Positions 31,876 to 40,041 of a DNA stretch of 64,000 nucleotides are shown here, piece by piece (positions within the stretch are counted from its first letter, which is position 1; each line of letters begins with the position of its first letter). The position numbers were made by a program, and so were the translations under genes. The DNA lies in NCBI RefSeq assembly GCF_029674545.1, contig NZ_CP121354.1:496001-560000 (forward strand), read 5' to 3'. A model generated the notes under the pieces. That model saw only the letters and a list, made by a program, of their open reading frames with translations. It was not told the DNA's origin and searched no databases. This stretch comes from Mesorhizobium sp. WSM4904 (lineage in GTDB: Bacteria; Pseudomonadota; Alphaproteobacteria; Rhizobiales; Rhizobiaceae).

Positions 31876-32931
31876 TTGTCCAGTCCGCGTCCCTTTCTCC
31901 TCCTCCAGAAACTGATCGCCGCGCTTGTCTTTCTGGTGCTGGTCGCCGGCTGCACCACCGCGGCGCCGCCGGAAAGCGTGCTCGCCGTCCCGGCGCAGCC
32001 GCAGAAATACGCGGCGATCGTGGTCGACGCCTCGACCGGCAAGACCTTGTTCGAAGTGAATTCGACGGCGCAGCGCTATCCGGCCTCGCTCACCAAGATG
32101 ATGACGCTCTACATGCTGTTCGAGGCGCTGGAGAGCGGCCGGGTGAGCAAGGAAACGCAGATCCCGGTCTCCGACCATGCCGCTTCGCAGCCGCCGACGA
32201 AGCTGCGCTTCAGGCGCGGCGAAACGATCGACGTCGATTCCGCCATCCGCGCCATGGTGGTGAAGTCGGCGAATGACGTGGCGGTGGCGGTGGGCGAATA
32301 TCTCGGCGGCGGCAGCGAGGACCAGTTCGCCGCCATGATGACCGCCAAGGCGCGCCAGCTCGGCATGACCAACACCAATTTCCGCAACGCCTGTGGCCTG
32401 CCCGACGACGGCCAGGTGACGAGCGCGCGCGACATGGCGGTGCTGGGAATAGCGCTCGAGCACCGCTTCCCGCAGCATTTCCACTATTTCTTCGAAAGCG
32501 ACTTCATGTTCCGCGGCCGGCTGGTGCGCGGCCACAACGACATGCTGGGACGGGTGCGCGGCGTCGACGGCATCAAGACCGGTTATATCCGCGCCTCCGG
32601 CTACAACATCGTCACTTCCTACAATGCCGACGGCCGGCATCTGATCGTGGTGGTGATGGGCGCCCAAAGCGCGCGCCAGCGCAACGACCATGTCGAAGCG
32701 CTGATCCAGCGGAGTTTGGGGCCGACCGTCGCCGATGCGAAACCGCAGCTGATGTATGCCGGGCAGCAGCCGGCCGCTGCGGCGCTTCCCGGTTTGCCGC
32801 AGCCAGACTCGGCGCTGCCTGGCCTGCCGCCGCCGGCCGCGCCTGCGTCGCCGCCGCCGGGCCAGCCGGCGTCCGATTTGCCATCGCCGGATTTGGCGTC
32901 GCCCGCTTCGCCGCTGCTGCCGGCGCAATAG
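31876..32931 (+). CDS. D-alanyl-D-alanine carboxypeptidase, lipoprotein (PBP5/6 family)
   Basis: 351-residue serine D,D-carboxypeptidase that trims peptidoglycan pentapeptides in the periplasm. Lipobox VAGC with the lipidated Cys at residue 26; active-site triad SLTK (Ser71), SAN (131-133) and KTG (234-236). The C-terminal 65 residues are Pro/Ala-rich (GLPPPAAPASPPPGQP), perhaps a wall-spanning tail, replacing the usual beta-domain of PBP5. There is no ATG before the signal; TTG at 31876 is the best start, though its ribosome site is poor. Confidence 0.9.
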   Translation: MSSPRPFLLLQKLIAALVFLVLVAGCTTAAPPESVLAVPAQPQKYAAIVVDASTGKTLFEVNSTAQRYPASLTKMMTLYMLFEALESGRVSKETQIPVSDHAASQPPTKLRFRRGETIDVDSAIRAMVVKSANDVAVAVGEYLGGGSEDQFAAMMTAKARQLGMTNTNFRNACGLPDDGQVTSARDMAVLGIALEHRFPQHFHYFFESDFMFRGRLVRGHNDMLGRVRGVDGIKTGYIRASGYNIVTSYNADGRHLIVVVMGAQSARQRNDHVEALIQRSLGPTVADAKPQLMYAGQQPAAAALPGLPQPDSALPGLPPPAAPASPPPGQPASDLPSPDLASPASPLLPAQ

Positions 32932-32956
32932 AAAGTCGCGGCGGACGTCCAGCGCC

Positions 32957-33171
32957 TCGTCATCCTAGGGCGAAGCAAGGAGCGGAGCGACGCAGCGCAG
33001 ACCCTAGGATCCATTCCGTGACCGAGGAGCGTCGAGGCGGTTCAGACAGTGACGCCGAGACGCCAGCGTGGGCGTCCTCTGTTCTGCATCGCGGCGCTTT
33101 TCGGCAGGCGTAACGGAATGGATTCTAGGGTCTGCGCGACGTTTCGCGTCGCTCCGCCCTAGAATGACGAA
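32957..33171. repeat. Long palindromic repeat family (TTCGTCATCC type), copy 2
   Basis: About 215 bp with complementary ends TCGTCATCCTAGGGCGAAGC and CGCCCTAGAATGACGA, and inner arms around GACCCTAGGATCCAT/ATGGATTCTAGGGTC. Strong similarity to 58750-58936. It occupies nearly all of the 272-bp space between the carboxypeptidase and stress-protein genes, which are convergent, so it could double as a bidirectional terminator. Confidence 0.85.
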
Positions 33172-33203
33172 CTGAAAGTGGCGCGCCGTCCTATCCGTAG
33201 ACC

Positions 33204-33653
33204 TTACCTAACCACCAGCACCGGGATCTCCGTCAGCGACACCACTTCCGCGGTCTGGCTGCCGAGCACCAGCCGGCCGATGCCGCGGCGGCCGTGCGAG
33301 GCCATGACGATGAGGTCGCAGGCTTGCGCGCGGGCCGTGTCGAGGATCGCCTCGGCGGGCGCCTTGTTCTCGATATGCAGGACCTTCGCGCGCACGCCGG
33401 CCGCATCGGCATCGGCCTTGCACTTGTCTAGCACCTTGCGGGCATATTTGCGCGCGCTTTCCTCGTAATTGGTGAGCTCGTCGGCGGCGACATATCCGGC
33501 CATGGCGCCGCCCCAGGCTAGGGCCGGGAACGGCTCGGAGACGGTGACGAAGGTAACGGTGGCGCCGAGGCCCTTGGCGAGCTCCAGGCCGTGGGCGACG
33601 CCCTTGCCGGCGAGCTCCGAGCCGTCGGTGGCGATCAGAATGTGCTTGTACAT
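33204..33653 (-). CDS. Universal stress protein (UspA family)
   Basis: 149-residue UspA-fold protein. N-terminal ILIATDGSELAGKG and the C-terminal ATP-binding pattern GRRGIGRLVLGSQTAEVV (G-x2-G-x9-G-S/T) indicate the ATP-binding subgroup. Cytoplasmic stress-response role of unknown mechanism. Single gene, convergent with the carboxypeptidase. ATG at 33653 preceded by AGAGGGACC. Confidence 0.93.
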   Translation of the reverse strand: MYKHILIATDGSELAGKGVAHGLELAKGLGATVTFVTVSEPFPALAWGGAMAGYVAADELTNYEESARKYARKVLDKCKADADAAGVRAKVLHIENKAPAEAILDTARAQACDLIVMASHGRRGIGRLVLGSQTAEVVSLTEIPVLVVR

Positions 33654-33822
33654 GGTGGCGGTCCCTCTTCTGCGGGGCGACGCGCCCCTGGTGGCGGGAG
33701 CCTGATTGGAGGCAGGCTTAGGCTTGATGTAGTTTGTCGCGCCGGCCGGCCACAGGGGCAGGGATGGTGCCAGGCGGCGGGGATCGTGGCGCCAGCGGGC
33801 GCGGATAATCGCAAAAGGCGCT

Positions 33823-33959
33823 CCCCACTCCGTCTCGGGCTTCGCCCGAGCCACCTCTCCCCCACCAAAAAGGTGGGGGAGAGGAAATAAGGTCGCGCCC
33901 GTTCCTCTCCCTCGCGAAGCGGGGAGAGGTGGCTCGGCGAAGCCGAGACGGAGTGGGGG
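33823..33959. repeat. CTCCCC-type palindromic element
   Basis: About 137 bp bounded by CCCCACTCCGTCTCGGGC and its near-complement GCCGAGACGGAGTGGGGG, with inner CACCTCTCCCC/GGGGAGAGGTG arms. It shares its left half with the elements at 8312, 14142 and 37790. It lies in the 464-bp gap between divergent genes; the flanks 33654-33822 and 33960-34117 hold no recognisable gene and must contain the two promoters. Confidence 0.8.
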
Positions 33960-34117
33960 CGGGGCCGGCATACGCGATGACACTCCGGGGCTGGGAAGCT
34001 TCCCGCCCCCACCAATCACAAGAACTTGTTCGGTCACACGGCCTTCACAGTCGCGATGGATATGCCGCGCCGGCTTGGCGTATCGTATCGCAAAGCCCTG
34101 CGAACAGGAGCACTGCC

Positions 34118-35050
34118 ATGGCCAGCGACCCGAAGGCATCCGCGCAAAAGCAAGCGGACAACGAGAACGAAAGCGGCGGCGAGTATCTCGAGGCGGCCAC
34201 CGTGCCGGAGGACGCGCAAGACGCGGCCGACGAGATCCTCGAAGCGCCGGAGGTGCCGGATTCGGAGCCCACGCCGCCTGGCGCGGCGCGGGTCAAGCCG
34301 AAGAAGAAGCCGTCGGCGATCAGCGGCAGAAAGTTCCGCAAGCGCGACCTGGTGCGCATCGACGATCTCAGGCCCAGCCTTTCCGACCGCATCCGCGCCG
34401 ATCATCCCGACCTGCCGCGCGGCGCCCGCATCAGCCGCCAGGAGCTTTCCCGCTACCGCATGCGCTACATGGAGGAACTGCTGCAGCAGGAGCACGGCGA
34501 ATTCTCCGAGCTCGACCGCCAGGTGGTAGAATCGATCGCGAGGCAAGACACGATCTCGGAAAACTCGGAAGAGGAGTTCGAGGAGCACCGCTCCTTCGCC
34601 GACCGCGTCTCCGACACCATGGCCGAGTTCGGCGGCAGCTGGTGGTTCCTGATCTCGTTCGCGGCCGTGCTTCTGATCTGGATCGGCCTCAACCTGTTGC
34701 AGGGCGAGGCCAGGGCGTTCGACCCCTACCCGTTCATCCTGCTCAACCTGATGCTCTCCTGCATCGCCGCCATCCAGGCGCCGGTGATCATGATGAGCCA
34801 GAAGCGGCAGGAAGCGAAGGATCGGCTGCGCTCCTTCAACGACTACCGGGTGAACCTCAAGGCGGAGCTCGAAGTGCGGCACCTGCATGAAAAGCTCGAC
34901 TACCTGATCTCGCGCCAGTGGCAGCGGCTGGCCGAAATGCAGCAGATGCAGCTCGACGCCATGCACGAGCTGACCGCGAAGAAGCAGAAGCGGGCCACTC
35001 GGGCGGTGAGACGCAAGGCCGCCAAGGTGCAAGCGGAGGGTGAGGCCTAG
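34118..35050 (+). CDS. DUF1003-like membrane protein
   Basis: 310-residue protein. The first 80 residues are acidic and Pro-rich (probably unfolded), then a basic stretch, then the DUF1003-like core with two membrane spans (WWFLISFAAVLLIWIGLNLL; PFILLNLMLSCIAAIQAPV) preceded by the FADRVSDTMAEFGGSW motif. After the spans come helices with the family sequence KLDYLISRQWQRL. The tail is Lys/Arg-rich. Function unknown. ATG at 34118 with AGGAG 7 bases upstream. Confidence 0.85.
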   Translation: MASDPKASAQKQADNENESGGEYLEAATVPEDAQDAADEILEAPEVPDSEPTPPGAARVKPKKKPSAISGRKFRKRDLVRIDDLRPSLSDRIRADHPDLPRGARISRQELSRYRMRYMEELLQQEHGEFSELDRQVVESIARQDTISENSEEEFEEHRSFADRVSDTMAEFGGSWWFLISFAAVLLIWIGLNLLQGEARAFDPYPFILLNLMLSCIAAIQAPVIMMSQKRQEAKDRLRSFNDYRVNLKAELEVRHLHEKLDYLISRQWQRLAEMQQMQLDAMHELTAKKQKRATRAVRRKAAKVQAEGEA

Positions 35051-35223
35051 GAGCTCGGGTTGCTCGCCGCCACAAAGTAGGGGCGAGGTGGCCCGGCGAA
35101 GCCGAGACGGGGAGCGCCATCTCCGATTGCTCTATCGGCAAGGCAGTCAGCCATCCCGGGCCGCTGCACAATCGCCAATTGCCCGTTGAAGCCCGGAGCA
35201 GCTTCCGCTAAGAAGCCGTGGCT

Positions 35224-35250
35224 GGCCGGTTCACCGGCCGGTTCGTTTTT
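35224..35250 (+). terminator. Candidate rho-independent terminator before tRNA-Arg
   Basis: GGCCGG at 35224-35229, a 4-base TTCA loop and CCGGCC at 35234-35239, followed by GGTTCG and five T. It lies 174 bases after the DUF1003 gene and 16 bases before the tRNA, so it could stop read-through into the tRNA. The T-run is displaced from the stem, which lowers confidence. Confidence 0.45.
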
Positions 35251-35265
35251 CCGGTTTCCCGGGAA

Positions 35266-35342
<77 letters not shown>

Positions 35343-35391
35343 TCGATCTCGGTATCGAGGAAGGGCGGGCGATACCCCGCCAGCAACAACT

Positions 35392-36597
35392 TCATTCGGG
35401 GCGCTTGGCGAATTCCTCGCCGGCAATCCGCACCGCCTGTTGCACGACGGGATAGCCGCTGTAAGGGACGAGGTTGAGCAGGGTTTCGAGCACCTCCTTG
35501 CGGCTCGCGCCGGCATTGAGCGCTGCATTGATGTGGACGCGCAGCGGGGCTTCCGCAGTCTTGGTCGCGACCGCGGCCAAGGCCGCGCAGGCCGTCAGCT
35601 CGCGCGTCTTGGGATCGATGCCTGGTCTTGAGAAAACATCGCCATACGAGTGCTCGACGATCATCCGGCCGATATCCGGCGCAATGTCGTCGAAGCTGCG
35701 GATGACGGCCTCGCCGGATGCTGCGGAGGTCTGTGCAAGCGTTGCGAGCCCGCGCGCGCGGCGCACCTCCCGACTCTCGGACGCCGCAGCGGACGGCGCC
35801 GTGATCGCCGTGGCGTCGCGATCTGCCGCGAAGGCCTGTCGAGCGAGGCGGAAGGCGTTGAGTGCGGCGGGAAATCCGGCATAGACGCTAAGCTGCATCA
35901 GCGCTTCGGCAATCTCTGCGGGCGACAGGCCCTGCTTGAGGGCGGCTTTGAGATGGAAATCGAGAGCTTCGTTGCGGTTGCCGGTCGCCGCGAGCATCGA
36001 GATGATGGCTAGGTGCCTGGCCTTCGGTTCCAGCCCCTCGCGCGACAAAGCCTCGCCGAAGGCGAATTCAATCGACCAGCGTGCAAGCTCCGGCGAGATC
36101 GTCTCAAGAGGCCGCAGATGGTCTTCGCCGTGGACTGCCGAGAGGACTTCCAGGCCGCGCCGGTATCGCTGTGTTCCGTCGTCGCTTGCCGGCGGCGGGG
36201 CTTCGAAAGCGATACGTCGTTCCTGGAAGATCTCGCGCACCAGGGCGATCGAGTCGACAGCGCAAGGGAAGCCGAGGACCGCCACGGATACGAACAGCAA
36301 CTCCACCAAATCCCGCGGCCTGCCTCCGGCGTTGAGGAAGCCTGTCATATGAAACTTGAGCTGCGGCTGGACGCTGCCCAGCGCCATCAGACAAGAGACG
36401 GTGCAAACCTGCCGCAGCGGCAAATCCAGTCCCGGCCGGGAGAGAATATCGCCATAAGGGTATTCGACCATAAAACGCGCCAGGTCCGGCGACGCTTCCG
36501 CAAGCCGTTTGATCGGCAAGTCAAAGCCCTCGCCGCCGATTCGCCGGAGAACTTCCATGCCGCGTTCGAAACGCGTGCCGTTCGCTTCTTGAGCCAT
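35392..36597 (-). CDS. Triple-domain carboxymuconolactone decarboxylase-like protein
   Basis: 401-residue protein built of three tandem AhpD/CMD-like repeats, at about residues 8-125, 140-255 and 275-395. Each repeat has the same order: RGLEVL-like start, an EYPYGDILSRPGLD / EFAFGEALSREGLE / EHSYGDVFSRPGID line, then the helical core with an HMTGFLNAGG / HLKAALKQGL / HINAALNAGA line, and an aliphatic-GFP or SGYP end. No CxxC pair of AhpD is present, so a peroxidase reductase role is unlikely; a decarboxylase-like or carrier role is possible. ATG at 36597 preceded by GGGAG; stands alone next to the tRNA. Confidence 0.85.
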   Translation of the reverse strand: MAQEANGTRFERGMEVLRRIGGEGFDLPIKRLAEASPDLARFMVEYPYGDILSRPGLDLPLRQVCTVSCLMALGSVQPQLKFHMTGFLNAGGRPRDLVELLFVSVAVLGFPCAVDSIALVREIFQERRIAFEAPPPASDDGTQRYRRGLEVLSAVHGEDHLRPLETISPELARWSIEFAFGEALSREGLEPKARHLAIISMLAATGNRNEALDFHLKAALKQGLSPAEIAEALMQLSVYAGFPAALNAFRLARQAFAADRDATAITAPSAAASESREVRRARGLATLAQTSAASGEAVIRSFDDIAPDIGRMIVEHSYGDVFSRPGIDPKTRELTACAALAAVATKTAEAPLRVHINAALNAGASRKEVLETLLNLVPYSGYPVVQQAVRIAGEEFAKRPE

Positions 36598-36790
36598 GGT
36601 CTGTCGGCACTCCCTTATCAAGCGATTCATGTGGAGGTCTCGGGCATTTCGGCCATGCGGCAAGCCGTCGAGCCATCGGACATAGGTCCGCCAGCGACGC
36701 ATATCGAGAGGCCCACACCGACACAATCATAGCACCACAGCGTCGATGTAGTGCGCCTCGTCATCGGGTCCTCCCGAGTCGCCACCTCAC

Positions 36791-36825
36791 TTGACTTCAT
36801 CATCAGTCTCCACTTATCATAAGTC
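36791..36825 (+). promoter_or_regulatory. Candidate leaderless promoter with operator for the ArsR-type gene
   Basis: TTGACT at 36791-36796 and TATCAT at 36815-36820 with an 18-base spacer give a good sigma-70-like promoter. A perfect 13-bp palindrome ACTTATCATAAGT (36812-36824) covers the -10 element. The ATG follows at 36826, only 5 bases after the -10, and there is no ribosome site, so the transcript may be leaderless and the palindrome an autoregulatory operator. Confidence 0.6.
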
Positions 36826-37143
36826 ATGACTGTTGACAGCGTCCAGCTCGCCGCCCTTGGCGACACCACCCGCAGACAGATCTTCGAGCTGATCGCGGAG
36901 CGGCCGCACTCGGTGGTGGAGATCACGCGGCAGGTTGCCGTGTCGCAGTCGGCGGTGTCGCAGCATCTCAAGGTGCTCAAGGCTTCGCGGCTGGTGCGCG
37001 CGGAGCCTAAGGGCGCCAGCAACGTCTACCACATCGACCCGCACGGGCTTGGCCAGATGCGCGCCTGGCTCGACCGGTTCTGGAGCCAGACGCTCGCGGC
37101 CTACAAGGAGGCCGTCGAGACTCCACCAGAGGAGCGATCATGA
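36826..37143 (+). CDS. ArsR-family transcriptional regulator
   Basis: 105-residue winged-helix regulator. Recognition helix in VSQSAVSQHLKVLKASRLV at about residues 39-57; LGDTTRRQIFELI before it is typical. No metal-binding Cys is present, as in the ArsR proteins that control SRPBCC genes rather than metal resistance. It overlaps the next gene by 4 bp (ATGA) and probably represses this pair through the palindrome at its own promoter. Confidence 0.93.
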   Translation: MTVDSVQLAALGDTTRRQIFELIAERPHSVVEITRQVAVSQSAVSQHLKVLKASRLVRAEPKGASNVYHIDPHGLGQMRAWLDRFWSQTLAAYKEAVETPPEERS

Positions 37144-37622
37144 ACACGAGAGTCCCCATCGCGTCGGTGAAGCAGTCCGTCGTGGTCGAGGCGCCGATCG
37201 AGCGTGCCTTCAAGGTTTTCACCGAAGGCTTCGGCAGCTTCAAGCCGGCCGAGCACAATCTGCTTACCGTGCAGATCGCCGAGACGGTGTTCGAGCCGCG
37301 GGTCGGCGGCCATGTCTACGACCGCGGCGTCGACGGCACCGAGTGCCGCTGGGCGCGGGTGCTGGCCTATGAGCCGCCCAACCGGGTGCTCTTGAGCTGG
37401 GACATCAGCCCGCAATGGCGGATCGAGACCGACTTGGAAAAGACCAGCGAATGGGAAGTGCGGTTTATCGCCGAAACGGCAGGGCGCACCCGCGTCGAGC
37501 TCGAACACCGGAACCTGGAGCGCCACGGTGAAGGCTGGGAAAGCGTGCGCGACGGCGTCGGCGGAGACCAGGGCTGGCCGCTTTATCTGCAGCGCTATGC
37601 GGAGGTGGTGCGGCGGGGCTGA
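37140..37622 (+). CDS. SRPBCC/AHSA1-family protein
   Basis: 160-residue START-like domain (Activator of Hsp90 ATPase homologue 1 type). N-terminal VVVEAPIERAFKVFTEGF and the central WARVLAYEPPNRVLLSWDI are characteristic; the C-terminal helix ends the fold. Such proteins bind hydrophobic ligands in a cavity. ArsR-AHSA1 pairs are common in alphaproteobacteria, usually thought to respond to xenobiotics or stress; the ligand is not known. Confidence 0.9.
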   Translation: MNTRVPIASVKQSVVVEAPIERAFKVFTEGFGSFKPAEHNLLTVQIAETVFEPRVGGHVYDRGVDGTECRWARVLAYEPPNRVLLSWDISPQWRIETDLEKTSEWEVRFIAETAGRTRVELEHRNLERHGEGWESVRDGVGGDQGWPLYLQRYAEVVRRG

Positions 37623-37652
37623 CGGTAGCCCGGATTTGCACGATCGAGTTCC

Positions 37653-38160
37653 TTCGCACCCCCGTCTGTCCTGCCGGACATCTCCCACACAAGGGTTACG
37701 GCATGCACACATTTCCAAGCGACTGGTCTTTGGCGATAGCGTGCATGGCAGCTTGGCGCATGCATTGTCTTATGTAGCGCTGGTCGACCCCCACTCCGTC
37801 TCGGCTTCGCCGAGCCACCTCTCCCCCGATCGACGGGGTAGAGGAAAGGCGCCAAGCCTTTTGCCGTCAACGCTCGTCCAGCAAGGCTCCCTTCCTTTCC
37901 CTCCGGAGGGGGGAAAGGTGGCGCTGCGAAGCAGCGACGGATTGGGGGAACCACGTGGCAATCAAGCCTCAGGTCGATCAGTCACGCCAGTCACAGAAGA
38001 TGTGTGCCTAGCCACAAGGGGGGAGATTGGCAGCTTCGGCGCCCCGCTCATCTTTGACACGTTGGAGTCTTTGAGACGTTGGAGATTGGCGAAAGCTGAT
38101 GCGACATCCGATCTCCCCCCTTGTGGGGGAGATGCCCGGCAGGGCAGAGGGGGGCGCTGT
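37653..38160. repeat. Composite repeat: palindromic mosaic halves flanking the 289-bp element
   Basis: Left part (37653-37697) contains CCCGTCTGTCCTGCCGGACATCTCC, interrupted here for brevity after the TCTCC, and the right part (about 38070-38160) contains GATCTCCCCCCTTGTGGGGG and GCAGGGCAGAGGGGGG. These match the two halves of the intact element at 39889-40041. The 289-bp repeat copy 2 lies between them, so it looks inserted into, or recombined with, an older mosaic. The 631-bp gap 37623-38253 has no gene otherwise. Confidence 0.6.
37719..38007. repeat. 287-bp dispersed repeat, copy 2
   Basis: 289 bp, same orientation and nearly identical to 14077-14363, with the first clear differences in CTTATGTAGCGC versus CTAATGTAGTGC and a few single-base changes. 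Both ends are sharp (GCGACTGGTC and GATGTGTGC), while flanking DNA differs, which is what a mobile or recombining unit leaves. Confidence 0.85.
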
Positions 38161-38253
38161 CCGGCCGACGTTCGACGCTTAGTCTCTCTGCCCTAACAGG
38201 TAGCCAAGTGACCGCGCAGTGGGCTGACGATTGGCCGCCCAGGCGCGATTCCC

Positions 38254-39813
38254 TCACCCCAGCGTCTCGCGGATCGCCACCGCCAGCCGCTCTACCCCTT
38301 CCCGCATCTGCGCCGCATCGCACGCCGCGTAGCCCAGCACCAGCCCCTGCGTCGGGGCCGTGTTCTGGAAGTATTTCGACAGCGGCGAAACGTTGATCGC
38401 CCTCCTTGCCGCAGCCCGGCTGACCTCGATGTCGTCGATGCCCTCCTTCAGATAGCCCACCACCTGGATGCCGGCCTCGGCGGGCGACAGCGTGATCTCG
38501 TCGCGCAGGCGCTCCAAAACGATCTCGCGGAAAAGCTGGCGGCGCTGGGCGTAGATGCGGCGCATGCGTTTAAGGTGCCGGCTCATATGGCCTTCGGTGA
38601 TGAAGTCGGCGAGTGCCGCCTGCAAGAGCAGCGGGGCGAACTGGCCGGTGGTGGAGATCGCGTTGACGATGCGGCCGGCGAGCTCGACCGGCAGCACCAT
38701 GAAACCGATGCGCAGCGCCGGGAACAAGAGCTTGGCGAAGGTACCGACATAGATGACGCGGCCGGAGCGGTCCATGCTCTGGATCGCCGGCACGGGCCTG
38801 CCCTGAAAGCGGTATTCGCCGTCGAAATCGTCCTCGATCACCCAGGCATTCGCGGTTTCGGCGATGTCGAGCAGGCGCAGCCGCTCCTCCATGCGCATGG
38901 TGATGCCGAGCGGATGCTGGCAGGCCGGCGTCACATAGACGAGGCGGGGCGAAAAGTCCGGCGTGTCTGACCCTTTGTTGGAGCATGATCTTTCTCCGAA
39001 AACCGGTTCCCACTTTTTGCTTTCGCTGACCTTCGGTTCGGGATCATGCTCAAGGCGCCAGCCGCGCTCCTGGTCGACCGGGATGGGTCGGATCTTGGCG
39101 CCGGCCACGGTGAAGGCGGCCTTGGCGCCGTAATAGCCGGGCTCTTCCATCCACACCGTGTCGCCGGGGTCGAGCAAAAGGCGGGCGAGCAGATCGAAGG
39201 CTGCCTGCGCGCCGGTGGTGACGACGATCTGTCCGGGGCGGCAGCGCACGCCGCGCGCGGAATAGAGATAGCCGGCGATCGCCTCCTTCAGCGCCGGATG
39301 GCCGGTCACGTCATAGGTGCCGAACAAAGTCTCGCCGCCATGGCTGGCGCGGCGCGCCACCAGCCGGCCCCAGACGCCGAAGGGAAAGCTCGTCGCGTCC
39401 GGCATGCCGGGATGGAAGGCGACGTGCCCTGGCCTGCCGTGATGGCAAGGCTGGCTGAGCAGCTCCTCGCCGCGCCGCGAGGGCCGGCGCAGCGGCACCG
39501 GCGGCGCTTCGGCAAAAGCCTCGCGCGGGCCTTCCGGCAGGTCGACGATGACCGGGCGCGCGCCCCGGCGGTTGGCCAGATAGCCTTCGGTGACGAGCTG
39601 GTCATAGGCCGAGACGATGGTGTTGCGGCCAAGCCCGAGCTCGGCGGCCAAAGCCCGCGTCGAAGGCAGTTCCGAGCCCGGCGCCAGCGTGCGGTTGCGG
39701 ATGATGGCGACGAGGCCGTGATAGAGCTGGCGCGACAGATGCTCGGGGCTCGAGCGGTTGACGGCCAGCATGTCGAGCGGGAAGGCCTGGGGCTTGGGGT
39801 GGAGGGGGCGCAT
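38254..39813 (-). CDS. MocR-type GntR/aminotransferase transcriptional regulator
   Basis: 519-residue MocR-family regulator: an N-terminal GntR winged helix (PSTRALAAELGLGRNTIVSA, about residues 52-71) joined to a fold-type I aminotransferase domain. The PLP lysine is in YVGTFAKLLFPALR and the cofactor Asp in VIEDDFDGEY. These proteins sense PLP or amino acids such as GABA. About 25 residues (HDPEPKVSESKKWEPVFGER and following) are encoded by a palindromic repeat that lies in frame inside the gene. ATG at 39813; its ribosome site is weak. PdxR-like or GabR-like function not decided. Confidence 0.88.
   Translation of the reverse strand: MRPLHPKPQAFPLDMLAVNRSSPEHLSRQLYHGLVAIIRNRTLAPGSELPSTRALAAELGLGRNTIVSAYDQLVTEGYLANRRGARPVIVDLPEGPREAFAEAPPVPLRRPSRRGEELLSQPCHHGRPGHVAFHPGMPDATSFPFGVWGRLVARRASHGGETLFGTYDVTGHPALKEAIAGYLYSARGVRCRPGQIVVTTGAQAAFDLLARLLLDPGDTVWMEEPGYYGAKAAFTVAGAKIRPIPVDQERGWRLEHDPEPKVSESKKWEPVFGERSCSNKGSDTPDFSPRLVYVTPACQHPLGITMRMEERLRLLDIAETANAWVIEDDFDGEYRFQGRPVPAIQSMDRSGRVIYVGTFAKLLFPALRIGFMVLPVELAGRIVNAISTTGQFAPLLLQAALADFITEGHMSRHLKRMRRIYAQRRQLFREIVLERLRDEITLSPAEAGIQVVGYLKEGIDDIEVSRAAARRAINVSPLSKYFQNTAPTQGLVLGYAACDAAQMREGVERLAVAIRETLG
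38981..39051. repeat. 71-bp palindromic repeat inside the MocR-type coding sequence
   Basis: Bounded by GAGCATGATC (38981-38990) and its exact complement GATCATGCTC (39042-39051), with CCGAAAACCGGTTCCCACTTTT inside (shown in two parts: CCGAAAACCGG, TTCCCACTTTT). I recognise this as the style of a palindrome widespread between genes in rhizobia and Bradyrhizobium. Here it is translated and keeps the frame open, adding a charged loop between the large-domain strands of the regulator. Confidence 0.8.
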
Positions 39814-39888
39814 GGGAGTTAGTCTCTGTGGCCTGCCGGCAACGGAAGCGTCCAAGGAGCTCGCTTTGCAGCGTCGAGTTCCCGCCCA

Positions 39889-40041
39889 CCCCCTCTGGCC
39901 TGCCGGCCATCTCCCCCGCAAGGGGGGAGATCAGATGTCGCCCCGGCTTTCGCCAATCTCCAACGTTGCAAGGATGGCACCGCCAGCGGAGCTGCCAATC
40001 TCCCCCCTTGCGGGGGAGATGGCCGGCAGGCCAGAGGGGGG
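39889..40041. repeat. CTCCCC-type palindromic mosaic, intact copy
   Basis: About 153 bp with complementary ends CCCCCTCTGGCCTGCCGGCC and GGCCGGCAGGCCAGAGGGGG; the next arms are ATCTCCCCCGCAAGGGGGG and CCCCCCTTGCGGGGGAGAT. The unpaired centre carries CTTTCGCCAATCTCCAACG. Half copies flank the 289-bp repeat at 37653-38160. Confidence 0.85.

Noticed and set aside
32957..33171. Small genes starting MDPRVCAAS in the palindromic elements
   Set aside because: They are readings of a non-coding repeat that recurs at several sites on either strand, without ribosome sites; treated as artefacts.
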